A DNA stretch of 16,066 bases from an uncultured Collinsella sp. (GCA_902496375.1 CABVAS010000015.1:1-16066); one strand, 5' to 3'; positions 1-7,783 are shown, counted from the stretch's first letter. Translations and numbers: made by a program. Notes: generated by a model from the letters alone, not told the origin.

Positions 1-10
1 CGACACGCAT

Positions 11-49
11 AAAAAGCCTCCCATTTCTCGTGTCCAAGAAATGGGAGGC
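11..49 (-). terminator. Rho-independent terminator of the ABC exporter operon
   Basis: Perfect 13-bp inverted repeat at 16-28 and 37-49 with an 8-nt loop. Read on the minus strand it is followed by five T (complement of the A run at 11-15). It lies about 65 bp downstream of the stop codon of the second ABC half-transporter, so it should end that minus-strand operon. Confidence 0.9.
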
Positions 50-85
50 AGTTCAGAATTCATCCCCGGCGCGCCTTATTTGTGA

Positions 86-114
86 TGTGGCAAAGAGACT
101 GTCCCTTTGTCACA
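86..114. repeat. Dispersed hairpin element, copy 1 (TGTGACAAAG arms)
   Basis: Imperfect inverted repeat: TGTGGCAAAG at 86-95 and CTTTGTCACA at 105-114, 9 of 10 positions pairing. On the minus strand the right arm runs into GGGACAG, the word shared with the hairpins at 5645, 9765, 11951, 15139 and 15613. It begins directly after the TAA stop of the exporter gene (115-117). With no T run it is not a terminator by itself. A REP-like element is my inference. Confidence 0.6.
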
Positions 115-2115
115 TTATGCGAACTGGCTCAGATAGAGGTCGGCGTAGGCACCCTCGGCAGCCAGCAGCTCCTTATGCGTGCCCTGCTCGATAATGTTGC
201 CGTGATCCATGACCAAGATCAGGTCGGCGTCCACGATCGTCGACAGGCGGTGCGCGATCACAAAGCTCGTGCGCCCGCGCATGAGCGCGTCCATGGCACG
301 ACCGATGGCAAGCTCGGTACGCGTATCCACGCTTGAGGTCGCCTCGTCCAGGATGAGAATCGCCGGGTTATTGAGCAGCACGCGTGCGATGGTCAGCAGC
401 TGACGCTGGCCCTGGCTGATGCTTTCGGCATCGTTGGCCACGCGCGTGTCATAGCCCTGCGGCATGGTGCGCACAAAGAAGTCGACCTGCGCGGCGCGCG
501 CAGCCGCCACGATCTCCTCACGCGTCGCCTCGGGACAGCCGTAGGCGATGTTTTCGGCAATCGTGCCATCGAACAGCCAGGCGTCCTGCAGCACCATGCC
601 AAACTGCTGCCGTAGCTCGCCGCGGTCCATGCGGCTCGTATCCACGCCGTCGAGCGTAATACGCCCGCCGTCAATCTCGTAGAAGCGCATGAGCAGGTTG
701 ATGAGCGTCGTCTTGCCCGCGCCCGTGGTTCCCACCACGGCAATCTTCTGGCCCGGCTCGGCGGTAAACGACACGTCGTGCATAAGCGGCTTGTCGGGCG
801 AATAACCAAAGCGCACGTGCTCAAAGGAGACGCGACCCTCAACGCGACCCGGCAGCTTGGCGGCCTCGTCCGGCAGCGGATCGGCCTCCATCTCGGGCTC
901 ATCGAGCAGGTCGAACACGCGCTCCGCACTCGCCAACGCGCTCTGCAGCGAGTTGAAGGTAAACGACAGCTGCGTCATGGGTTCGGACGCCTCGTAGATA
1001 AACTGGAAGAACGCCTGGAACACGCCGACGGTCATGTGACCGGCAACCAGCATGCTGCAGCCCACCAGCGCGATCACGATCTGCGCCAAACGGCCGATAA
1101 AGCGCACCGCAGGGCCGACGGCATTGATCATAAAGTCGGCCTTGGCACTCACGCGTGCCAGCTCGCCCGAGGCCTGGTGCACCTCGGCAGAACTTTGGCG
1201 TTCGCGGTTAAACGCGCGGATCACCAGACGGCCCGAATAGCCTTCCTCGACCGCACTCGTAATCTTGGACACCCACTCCTGGCGCTCGCCCGTCACATCG
1301 TGTGTGCGGCGCGAGACGACCTTCGTCACCAGCAGCGACAGTGCCGTAAAGAACAGAAAGACGAGCGTAAGCTGCACGCTGAACACGAACATCACGCTCA
1401 CAGCACCAACAACCGTGCCGATCGACACGAGCAGCTGCAGCAATCCGCGCTGCATGCTCTCGGACATCTTGTCCAGGTCGTTGGTCGCGCGGCTGACGAC
1501 CTCGCCGGGACGATGCGCGTCAAAATAGGCGAGCGGCAGACGGTTGAGCTTTTGCGCGATGCGGTTGCGCAGGCGCAGATTGAGACGCTCAGCGACGCTC
1601 GACATCAAAAAGCTCTGGAGCGCATAGAACGAGGCAGCGGCAGTCCAGATCATAAAGTAGACGAAAATGGTCTTGCCGCAGTTCTCCCAGGTGATGCTGA
1701 AAGTGGTGTCGTTGGCAAACGCCACCTGAATGTGGCCCCACAGCTCATCGATCACGCGGGCGCTATATGCCGGCGCGGCGGTGTTAAAGATGACATAGAA
1801 CACAATGCTCGCGAACACGATATAGAAGCGCCAATGGTCGCCGGCAGCCTCACTCCACAGGCGGCGCACCGTCGCCCAGGTATCCCGAGGCGTCTCGTCC
1901 TCGTCTTCGTCGTCCACGTCGCGCATACGCTCTGCCTCGGCGCGGGCGCGCTCGTCCTCGGCACGTTCGTTTTCCTCGTAGAGCGCTTGGCGGCGAGCCT
2001 CGCGCTCCGCCGCCTTGGCGGCTTCGTCCAGGTCGGGCGCGACGCCCGTCTCCTCGACTGTCTCTACAACCGCAGCGCCATCGACGATGCCCTGCTTCTT
2101 GAGCTCCTCGGTCAT
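115..2115 (-). CDS. ABC exporter half-transporter with the catalytically competent NBD
   Basis: Half-size ABC exporter (six-helix membrane domain fused to one ATPase domain), MdlB/LmrA-like, probably exporting drugs, lipids or peptides as a heterodimer with the gene upstream. Numbered from ATG 2115 (666 aa): acidic, Arg/Glu-rich cytoplasmic extension about 25-80; membrane segments about 95-385; Walker A GTTGAGKT at 462-469; Q-loop near 510; signature ISQGQ at 566-570, deviating from LSGGQ; Walker B ILILDEAT at 586-593 with the catalytic Glu; H-loop His 622. I chose ATG 2115 because AGGGAGG lies 8 nt upstream. A GTG at 2124 would begin inside that ribosome binding site. The start is 1 bp after the stop of the previous gene, so the two are coupled. 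The substrate cannot be read from sequence. Confidence 0.93.
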   Translation of the reverse strand: MTEELKKQGIVDGAAVVETVEETGVAPDLDEAAKAAEREARRQALYEENERAEDERARAEAERMRDVDDEDEDETPRDTWATVRRLWSEAAGDHWRFYIVFASIVFYVIFNTAAPAYSARVIDELWGHIQVAFANDTTFSITWENCGKTIFVYFMIWTAAASFYALQSFLMSSVAERLNLRLRNRIAQKLNRLPLAYFDAHRPGEVVSRATNDLDKMSESMQRGLLQLLVSIGTVVGAVSVMFVFSVQLTLVFLFFTALSLLVTKVVSRRTHDVTGERQEWVSKITSAVEEGYSGRLVIRAFNRERQSSAEVHQASGELARVSAKADFMINAVGPAVRFIGRLAQIVIALVGCSMLVAGHMTVGVFQAFFQFIYEASEPMTQLSFTFNSLQSALASAERVFDLLDEPEMEADPLPDEAAKLPGRVEGRVSFEHVRFGYSPDKPLMHDVSFTAEPGQKIAVVGTTGAGKTTLINLLMRFYEIDGGRITLDGVDTSRMDRGELRQQFGMVLQDAWLFDGTIAENIAYGCPEATREEIVAAARAAQVDFFVRTMPQGYDTRVANDAESISQGQRQLLTIARVLLNNPAILILDEATSSVDTRTELAIGRAMDALMRGRTSFVIAHRLSTIVDADLILVMDHGNIIEQGTHKELLAAEGAYADLYLSQFA

Positions 2116-2116
2116 G

Positions 2117-3853
2117 CTACTCACCTCCCTTCATCTGCGATTCCGCGATTGCGCGGTACACCTCGCAGGTTTCCATGAGCTCGTCGTGCGTGCCTAGGCC
2201 CACGATCTCGCCGTCTTTGAGCACCACGATCTGATCGGCATGCAAAATAGTCGAGATGCGCTGGGCGATGATGAGCACCGCGGCATCGCACGTCTCGTCC
2301 TGCAGCGCATGGCGCAGTGCCGCATCGGTCTTAAAGTCCAGGGCCGAAAAACTGTCGTCGAAGATATATAGATCGGCATGCTTCATGAGTGCGCGGGCAA
2401 TCGCCAGGCGCTGGCGCTGACCACCCGAGAAGTTCGTGCCGCCCTGGGCCACCGGCGTATCGAGCCCCTGGGGCTGGTCGAGCACAAAGGTGCTCTGGGC
2501 AACCTCCAGCGCATGGAGCATGTCAGCCTCAGTCGCGTCTTCGTTGCCAAAGCGCAGGTTGCTCGCCACCGTACCCGAGAACAGCCATGCCTTCTGCGGC
2601 ACATAGGCGATACGCCCGCGGATGTCGTCTTGCGAAAGGTCGCGCAGATCGATGCCATTCAGGCGAATGGCGCCCTTCGTGGCATCGTGGAAGCGAAGCA
2701 AGAGCTTGGCCACCGTCGACTTGCCCGAACCCGTCGAGCCTACAATCGCCGTGGTCTGGCTACGGCGACAGGCAAAGCTCAGGTCGCACAGGGTATCCTC
2801 GTCGGCATCGTCAAAACGGAACGACATGTGGTCGAACACGGCCACCGCGTCGGCACCGTCAACAGACTCCGCCGCGCACGTGTCCAGCGTGCGCTTGCCG
2901 TCCACGATGCTCGGCTCAATCTCCAACACCTGCTGCGCACGGTTCAGGCATGCGGCGGCGCGTGGGAGCGTCAGAATCACCATCTGCGCCGTCATCACAA
3001 AGAACAGGATCAGGATCGCGTACTCCAGCACGGCCGAGATGCTACCGATTTGCATGGCGTGGACGCCCACGCGGTCGCCGCCCACCCACAGCACCGCCAC
3101 CTCGGCGATATTCATCAAAAAGAAGCTGGAGCTGTCGAGACCCACAAACAGGTGGTTGACCTTGATGGCATTGGCCGCGTAATCGCTAAACACCTCGTCC
3201 AGGCGCTGCTCCTCGTGGCGCTCCTTGTTAAATGCGCGGATGACGCGCACGCCCACGATGTTCTCGCGCAGCACCACGTTCATGCGGTCGATAAAGCTCT
3301 GCAGGCGCATAAAGATCGGCGCGGCGTTGGCAACGGTAAAGACCGCCGCCACCAGCACGATCGCAACCACCACGCCCAGCAGCGTACCCATGGCGGGATC
3401 GATGAACCAAGCAAAAATGATGCCTGCCACGGCCAAGAACGGCACCGGCAGCACCAGCTGAATCGTCTGAAGGACAGCTTGCTGAATCACGTTGATGTCG
3501 TTGAGCGAGCGCGTGATCATCGAACCCGTGCCAAAGCGCTCAAAGTCGCTGGCGGACAGCTCGAGCGACTTGTCGTACACGGCATTGCGGATATCGCAGG
3601 CCACGTTGGCGGCCAGGCGCGCCGAAAGATAGCAGCCCAGCACCGTGCCGCCGCTGGCCATGCCGGTCGCGATAAGCATGTACAGGCCGTTGCGTAATAT
3701 ATAGTCGACATCACCCGTGGTAATACCGGTGTTGACCATGTTCGCCAGCATCGTGGGAACCAACAGCGTACCGACGTTATCTATCAGCACCGCAAACAGC
3801 GTCACCGCAATCAGACCGCGGTACGGCCTCATAAACCTCATTAAGAGTCGCAT
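2117..3853 (-). CDS. ABC exporter half-transporter with the degenerate NBD
   Basis: Second half-transporter of the pair (578 aa): membrane domain about 1-310, ATPase domain about 335-575. Walker A GSTGSGKST at 372-380; canonical signature FSGGQ at 475-479; Walker B LYIFDDS, where the catalytic Glu is replaced by Asp (residue 500); the H-loop His is replaced by Gln in IIAQRIS (about 531). In known heterodimeric exporters (TM287/288, BmrC/D) one ATP site is degenerate in this way, and the deviant signature of the partner (ISQGQ) completes the same site. The start overlaps the end of the MarR gene by 13 bp and the stop is 1 bp before the next ATG, giving a tight three-gene operon. The membrane domain keeps the usual RVIRAFNKE coupling region. 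Confidence 0.93.
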   Translation of the reverse strand: MRLLMRFMRPYRGLIAVTLFAVLIDNVGTLLVPTMLANMVNTGITTGDVDYILRNGLYMLIATGMASGGTVLGCYLSARLAANVACDIRNAVYDKSLELSASDFERFGTGSMITRSLNDINVIQQAVLQTIQLVLPVPFLAVAGIIFAWFIDPAMGTLLGVVVAIVLVAAVFTVANAAPIFMRLQSFIDRMNVVLRENIVGVRVIRAFNKERHEEQRLDEVFSDYAANAIKVNHLFVGLDSSSFFLMNIAEVAVLWVGGDRVGVHAMQIGSISAVLEYAILILFFVMTAQMVILTLPRAAACLNRAQQVLEIEPSIVDGKRTLDTCAAESVDGADAVAVFDHMSFRFDDADEDTLCDLSFACRRSQTTAIVGSTGSGKSTVAKLLLRFHDATKGAIRLNGIDLRDLSQDDIRGRIAYVPQKAWLFSGTVASNLRFGNEDATEADMLHALEVAQSTFVLDQPQGLDTPVAQGGTNFSGGQRQRLAIARALMKHADLYIFDDSFSALDFKTDAALRHALQDETCDAAVLIIAQRISTILHADQIVVLKDGEIVGLGTHDELMETCEVYRAIAESQMKGGE

Positions 3854-4341
3854 GCGTCCCCCTCGCCCTTATCGTCAGTCTCGTTCTCGGCGGCCACTTG
3901 CCGTTTAAATGCCTCGCACTCTTCGTTAAGAACATGGGAGAACTTACCGACCAAGCGCATGATCTCGCACTGTTCCCACGGCTCGAGCGCCTCGAATGCC
4001 TGTTGCTCGGCTTTTTGCGCCGGCAACGCGTAGCGCTTGGCAAACCGCACGCCTTCTTCGGTCAGTCGTACAACCTTGTTTTTACGACTGCCCTCGGCAA
4101 ACTCCAACGTCGCAAGCCCTCGCGCCCTAAGCGTTTTAATCGCCGAATTGATGGTCTGTTTGCTGTAGAACCATTCACTCGTCAGCCGACTCACGGCAAC
4201 GCTTCCGCCCGCTGCACTCGTGTCGACGAGCATCCAGTAGGCGCAGTCCGAAAGGCCGCAGGCGCGCGAGAACTCCGAATAGATATGGTCGAGTCCATTG
4301 AGCAACCGATCGAAGTCGACCAGCGTAACCGCACTATTCAT
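3841..4341 (-). CDS. MarR-family transcriptional regulator
   Basis: A 166-aa winged-helix protein of MarR size and layout: dimerisation helix at the N-terminus, recognition helix around 60-76 (SKQTINSAIKTLRARGL), wing around 84-97 (GSRKNKVVRLTEEG), C-terminal helices and an acidic tail. First gene of the exporter operon, so it is the likely local repressor of the two ABC genes, as in many MarR-exporter loci. ATG 4341 is preceded by GGTGGGA. The 3' end overlaps the next start by 13 bp. The ligand is unknown. Two near-identical operator-like words sit over its promoter (4357-4411), suggesting autorepression. Confidence 0.9.
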   Translation of the reverse strand: MNSAVTLVDFDRLLNGLDHIYSEFSRACGLSDCAYWMLVDTSAAGGSVAVSRLTSEWFYSKQTINSAIKTLRARGLATLEFAEGSRKNKVVRLTEEGVRFAKRYALPAQKAEQQAFEALEPWEQCEIMRLVGKFSHVLNEECEAFKRQVAAENETDDKGEGDACDS

Positions 4342-4356
4342 CTATCCCACCATTCA

Positions 4357-4417
4357 ATTGTCCGATTTTTGACCAATTATGTGTCTCTAGATTAGTCCGA
4401 GTTTTGACTATCGTCAA
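4357..4417 (-). promoter_or_regulatory. Promoter with two operator-like repeats upstream of marR
   Basis: On the minus strand, TTGACG (4412-4417) and TAATCT (4389-4394) are separated by exactly 17 nt, a reasonable -35/-10 pair. The plus-strand word GTCCGANTTTTGAC occurs twice, at 4360-4373 and 4395-4408, 35 bp apart. The upstream copy fills the promoter spacer and is flanked by TAGTC/GACTA arms; the other lies just past the expected transcription start. This is the expected arrangement for MarR repression, but binding is inferred. Confidence 0.6.
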
Positions 4418-4460
4418 CAGGCTCTCCGCAAATGCGTGCATTTTTATGGCCTATCGGCAG

Positions 4461-4496
4461 AAAAAGACCGCCGGCGCGGGGGCGGCGCCAGCGGTC
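4461..4496 (-). terminator. Rho-independent terminator of the 96-aa protein gene
   Basis: Inverted repeat GACCGCCGGCGC (4466-4477) with GCGCCAGCGGTC (4485-4496), 11 of 12 paired. On the minus strand it is followed by five T (A run at 4461-4465). It lies 27 bp past the stop of the small gene. Confidence 0.85.
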
Positions 4497-4522
4497 ACGT
4501 GAAAATCGGGTTTTATTGCCTG

Positions 4523-4813
4523 TTAAGCGGCGACGGCCTCATAGACCGTAGCGCCCGAGAAGCTGTCATGCAGGCTCTTGCCGGCAATCCACGGCAGCTC
4601 GACGACCTCGCAGACCGTGTTGACCAACTCAGAACAGTCAGTAAAGTGGCCCTTGTCGTTGAGGGCCTCGCAATCCTGAACACGCCAATAGCCATCGGTG
4701 TGCGTGATGTAGTACTCGTGATCGTTGATCGACACGAAAGCGCGCGTCTTGGAACGCAGCAGCTTCAGAAATCCTTCGAAATCGGTCTCGACGACATCTC
4801 CAGCCTGGAACAT
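4523..4813 (-). CDS. Small conserved-looking protein of unknown function (96 aa)
   Basis: I do not recognise this protein. It is soluble, with no signal peptide or membrane segment, acidic overall, rich in aromatic residues (DHEYYITHTDGYWRV) and with two Cys in the middle. It looks like a small alpha/beta protein. ATG 4813 was chosen because AGGAGG lies 7 nt upstream; an upstream ATG at 4849 has no usable ribosome binding site and would add a low-complexity leader. It is transcribed alone, with its own terminator, divergent from the nitroreductase. The strong ribosome binding site and terminator support it as a real gene. Confidence 0.75.
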   Translation of the reverse strand: MFQAGDVVETDFEGFLKLLRSKTRAFVSINDHEYYITHTDGYWRVQDCEALNDKGHFTDCSELVNTVCEVVELPWIAGKSLHDSFSGATVYEAVAA

Positions 4814-4967
4814 GATGTTACCTCCTGGCCCGGCGCCACCACGGCGCATTGATAAACGTTGGTACTCCTTTAGTAAAACCCTTATCAGAGGTTATGCGTT
4901 CGTCATTTAGGCAAGTGGTAAAAAACCGCAGGGTAGACGGGATAAAACGTTTAACCATCCCATTTGT

Positions 4968-4996
4968 TTGTCACATTCTGAAGGTACTTTTATGCA
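4968..4996 (+). promoter_or_regulatory. Possible promoter of the nitroreductase gene
   Basis: TTGTCA (4968-4973) and TATGCA (4991-4996) are separated by 17 nt. The -10 match is weak. It would leave an untranslated leader of about 105 nt. The 294-bp region 4814-5107 between the two divergent genes shows no stronger candidate and no clear coding sequence. Confidence 0.3.
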
Positions 4997-5107
4997 AACC
5001 TACTTTCCCAATTGGAATCTATCCTTTTGGCCGGGCAATTGACCGTCTATCGTTTGAGCCCGACGGGTATGAACGGGGCATCTGCAACGCCACCGCAAGG
5101 AGACACC

Positions 5108-5629
5108 ATGGAGACTATCGAAGCACTCATTCACCGCCGCAGCTGCCGCAACTACAGCGATCGTCCCGTCGAGGCCGAAAAGCTTGCACGTATTATCGAA
5201 GCCGGCCAATATGCACCGAGCGGCATGGGCCGCCAGCCGGTGACGTTTGTCGCCGTCACCGACCCCGCGACCGTCGAGCGTCTCTCGCAGCTCAACGCGC
5301 AAGTCATGGGCAGCAACAGCGACCCCTTCTATGGCGCCAAGACCGTTGTGGTGGTGCTGGTTGACCGCAGCGTGCCCACACATCTGGAAGACGGCTCGCT
5401 CGCCATGGGCAACCTGCTCAACGCTGCCTATGCGCTGGGCGTTGATTCGTGCTGGATTCATCGCGCCCACGAGGTTTTCGATTCGCCCGAGGGCCTGGAG
5501 CTACTGGCCAGTTGGGGTCTACCCGCCGACGGCAGCCTGCGCGGTGTCGGTCACTGCATTCTGGGCTATGCCGAGGACACGCTGCCCGAGCCCAAACCCC
5601 GCCGCGACAACATCATCTACGTAAGGTAA
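5108..5629 (+). CDS. Nitroreductase family protein (FMN-dependent, compact form)
   Basis: A 173-aa member of the nitroreductase superfamily, FMN-dependent NAD(P)H oxidoreductases acting on nitro compounds, quinones or flavins. Family hallmarks: RRSCRNY at 10-16 (FMN phosphate contact region), APSGMGRQP at 36-44, the helix DGSLAMGNLLNAAYALGVDS at 95-114, and GVGHCILGYAED near the end. The length fits the short subfamily. ATG 5108 is preceded by AAGGAGA 4 nt upstream; the frame is open back to 5012, but that extension has no ribosome binding site. Monocistronic, convergent with the membrane-protein gene, with a hairpin repeat between the two stops. The substrate cannot be assigned. Confidence 0.9.
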   Translation: METIEALIHRRSCRNYSDRPVEAEKLARIIEAGQYAPSGMGRQPVTFVAVTDPATVERLSQLNAQVMGSNSDPFYGAKTVVVVLVDRSVPTHLEDGSLAMGNLLNAAYALGVDSCWIHRAHEVFDSPEGLELLASWGLPADGSLRGVGHCILGYAEDTLPEPKPRRDNIIYVR

Positions 5630-5644
5630 CCCAGGAGCGTCAGC

Positions 5645-5683
5645 GGGGTGGCTAATTTGGGACAGGGCTATTTTAGCTACCCC
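5645..5683. repeat. Dispersed hairpin element, copy 2 (GGGGTGGCTAA arms)
   Basis: GGGGTGGCTAA (5645-5655) pairs with TTAGCTACCCC (5673-5683), 10 of 11. The 17-nt interior contains GGGACAGG, the same word found in the other five hairpins although the arms differ. It lies between two convergent stop codons, so it could serve as a weak bidirectional 3' end, though it lacks a T run. Confidence 0.6.
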
Positions 5684-5692
5684 ACTCGCAAC

Positions 5693-6268
5693 TTATATTG
5701 ACGTCGCCGTTGTCGTCGTTTCGTTCGTCTGGGCCGTTTCGGCGCCATCGCCCTGTTCGTCCTCGTCCTTTTGCGCATCGGCGATGGTGGAGGCCGCCGC
5801 AACGATACCGCGCTGGGGCGCGACGCCTGTCTGGGTCTGTGCGCCCTCGACAACTTCTGTGCCTGCATGCGCGAGCTCGGGCGATTTAAACATTGCGTCC
5901 AAGTTGGCGCCACCGCCGGCATATCCGAGCGCAGCGAGCGCGATGACGATCACTGCAACGGCGGCCACGATCGGCACGTAGCGATGCCAGCCGGCGGGAT
6001 TGAGCCCGCTGCGGCGAGCCGCCCCGCGGCTGATGTAGCCGAGCGTTCCGTCGTGCTTGAGCTTTGAGCCCACCACGCGTTTGCGGCCCCACAGCGAGGA
6101 CTCTGCCTGCATTGCCAAGCGGGCGCTTGCCGAAGGATAGCCGTATTTAGTGCGCTTGAACGAGCCATCAAACCCCGAGGCGTGTTTGCCCCACGTCACC
6201 GATGTTGTGCGTCGGTTGACCGGCGCGGCACTCCGCCTTCTGCGGCTCGGTTTTGAAGTCTCAGCCAT
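5693..6268 (-). CDS. Single-pass membrane protein of unknown function (191 aa)
   Basis: Not recognised. Three parts: a very basic N-terminus (1-97, including RRRR at 9-12 and many Lys/Arg), one membrane helix (about 98-118, VPIVAAVAVIVIALAALGYA), and a roughly 70-residue tail rich in Ala, Thr, Glu and Gln ending TTTTATSI. The positive-inside rule puts the basic half in the cytoplasm and the tail outside. ATG 6268 was chosen because the predicted promoter (6313-6341) lies between it and the GTG at 6322 that would begin the longer frame. The ribosome binding site (GAGGG, 3 nt away) is poorly spaced. A role at the envelope is only an inference. Confidence 0.7.
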   Translation of the reverse strand: MAETSKPSRRRRSAAPVNRRTTSVTWGKHASGFDGSFKRTKYGYPSASARLAMQAESSLWGRKRVVGSKLKHDGTLGYISRGAARRSGLNPAGWHRYVPIVAAVAVIVIALAALGYAGGGANLDAMFKSPELAHAGTEVVEGAQTQTGVAPQRGIVAAASTIADAQKDEDEQGDGAETAQTNETTTTATSI

Positions 6269-6312
6269 ATGCCCTCGCACGCCGTAACCAAATCGAAACA
6301 ATAACGCTTTGG

Positions 6313-6341
6313 ACTGTAGCACACGCGTCGCGTGCGGTCAC
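6313..6341 (-). promoter_or_regulatory. Extended -10 promoter of the single-pass membrane protein gene
   Basis: On the minus strand GTGACC (6336-6341) and TACAGT (6313-6318) are 17 nt apart, and the -10 is preceded by TGC, an extended -10 signature. It fits the 84-bp gap after the upstream regulator gene and predicts a leader of about 40 nt. Confidence 0.5.
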
Positions 6342-6352
6342 GGGCGCCTCGC

Positions 6353-7570
6353 TCAACGGTCATCGTCCTTCAGCAAGCGCCACAGCGTTGTACGGCTTAT
6401 GCCCAGCACCTCCGCCGCACGGGTTCGGTTGCCGTGGAGATGGTCTACAACCAGATGCGCGATATCTCGCTCGGTATCGGCCAGCGGTCGCAGGATATAC
6501 AGGTCACTTTCAAGCGTCGGGGCGCCAAAGGTTGCGGTCTTAATCACGTCCTCTTGGGCGAACACTTCCTCCGCCACAGCGCGGTCCACCGTACCCGTCC
6601 CCACCAATATATACAGTCGTTCCGAGACCTCGCGGAGCTGCAGATAGTTGCGCGGCCAGCGGTAAGCATCGAGCGTCTTCGTCGCCGCGGCAGACAGCGT
6701 GGGCGCTGCCGTCCCAAATGCATCAGCGAGATATTCCAAATAGCGCGCGACCTTCGTCGACGCGGCTCCCTGCTCGGCGATTGCCGGCGCGACGCTCACC
6801 GCACAGGCGAAGCGCTCGGTCACAAAGGCGGCTTGATCACTTTCGCCGCCGCCCGGCATGTCATTCGCCGTCAGCACCACATGGCAGCGCGTCGCCAACG
6901 CGGTGTCGGTCATCGTGGAGACCAGCTCGCGGAGGCGCTGGGGGCCAACCGCATTCCAGCCCTCAATGCAAAGGGTCAGCCCCGTTTGGAACAGCGGCGA
7001 TTCGGAGCTTTTGAGCACATGGCGCCAACCGCGATCGGTGAGTTCATCGAGCGCGACGGAAACAAAGGGCTGATCGACAAAAGGGCCATCCAGATAGAGG
7101 CGCTTGGCAATCTCGACCTGACCCGCTCCCAGCTCGCCCTCGAGCATAAGGGGCACGCCGCGCGCATAGCTCTCGGTAACCGGTACAGCCACCGAGGCCG
7201 CCCCCTCAACGATGCCGTACGCGCTCGATTCATAGCGGACCTCAACTTCGTCGGCGTTGAGCCACTCGATGCCCGCATGCGCCGCGGCACCGCGCACCTC
7301 GCGGACCACAACGACCCAAAGCCTCCCGCCCTCTTTGTCGGTGGGGCGAACGGTCAGGCTCAGGCGCGTACCCTCACGCCCCATAACCAGACGCGCGCCG
7401 TCTCCTATACGGTCGAGACGCTCAGCGACAAAAGCCGCCACATCCCGCTCAAGCGCCGCGTCATTCATGGTCGAGATCGCGACGTCCCCACGCGCATCGA
7501 TTGCCAATGCCGAGGCCCCGGCAGCAGCTAGGGCATCGGTCAAGATGTTCAGCTTAGCATTGCTATCCAT
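6353..7570 (-). CDS. Fis-type HTH regulator with degenerate AAA+ (sigma-54 activator-like) domain
   Basis: A 405-aa regulator resembling bacterial enhancer-binding proteins. N-terminal sensory-like region 1-110; central AAA+-like region about 125-320, with WPRNYLQLREVSERL (305-319) matching the WPGNVRELxN segment of that family; C-terminal Fis/HTH_8 helix-turn-helix about 372-400 (NRTRAAEVLGISRTTLWRLL). The Walker A Lys is replaced: GELGAGQ at 145-151. I see no GAFTGA sigma-54 contact loop, so it is unlikely to be an ATP-driven sigma-54 activator and more likely acts as a conventional DNA-binding regulator. ATG 7570 has AGGGG 6 nt upstream; the frame is open to 7771 but only through a TTG with no ribosome binding site. 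It follows the YeiH permease gene on the same strand, a plausible target. Confidence 0.82.
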   Translation of the reverse strand: MDSNAKLNILTDALAAAGASALAIDARGDVAISTMNDAALERDVAAFVAERLDRIGDGARLVMGREGTRLSLTVRPTDKEGGRLWVVVVREVRGAAAHAGIEWLNADEVEVRYESSAYGIVEGAASVAVPVTESYARGVPLMLEGELGAGQVEIAKRLYLDGPFVDQPFVSVALDELTDRGWRHVLKSSESPLFQTGLTLCIEGWNAVGPQRLRELVSTMTDTALATRCHVVLTANDMPGGGESDQAAFVTERFACAVSVAPAIAEQGAASTKVARYLEYLADAFGTAAPTLSAAATKTLDAYRWPRNYLQLREVSERLYILVGTGTVDRAVAEEVFAQEDVIKTATFGAPTLESDLYILRPLADTERDIAHLVVDHLHGNRTRAAEVLGISRTTLWRLLKDDDR

Positions 7571-7651
7571 GATTTGCCCCTGTCCGCGGCGACGTGCAAC
7601 CGCCGACGGTCGCACGACCGAGTGTTTCAAAATTGAACGATATTGCTCACC

Positions 7652-7783
7652 AAACACTATAGGGCAGAAAGCGCCGTCCTGCGAGTATAGGTGTTGCCCC
7701 GCATCGCCATCCTGGCGGGGCGATAAGAGCTCTTCGGGACTTATAAACCTGCGGACAAGCCATACCCGCAAGAGCTCCTATCG
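7652..7783 (-). other. Structured 5' region between the permease and regulator genes
   Basis: The 266-bp gap 7571-7836 has no gene but several inverted repeats: 14-bp arms at 7721-7734 and 7770-7783 (13 of 14 paired, extendable inward past a one-base bulge); GCCCCGC/GCGGGGC at 7696-7702 and 7715-7721; and AAACACT at 7652-7658 pairing with AGTGTTT at 7621-7627. Minus-strand -10-like words TATACT and TATAGT lie downstream of the hairpins, without convincing -35 boxes. No known riboswitch consensus was recognised. It could end the permease transcript or be a leader of the regulator. Confidence 0.45.

Noticed and set aside
778..2178. 466-aa plus-strand open frame opposite the second ABC gene
   Set aside because: Antisense to conserved ABC motifs, His/Arg-rich, no family features.
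2378..3697. Long plus-strand open frame (439 aa) opposite the first ABC gene
   Set aside because: Antisense shadow in GC-rich DNA: His/Arg/Gln-rich, no domain, no ribosome binding site, fully covered by a clear ABC gene.
4849..5364. 171-aa plus-strand open frame over the nitroreductase start
   Set aside because: It overlaps the well-supported nitroreductase in another frame and has no recognisable domain.
7571..7771. N-terminal extension of the Fis-type regulator
   Set aside because: It would start at TTG without a ribosome binding site and runs through inverted repeats; ATG 7570 has a good site.
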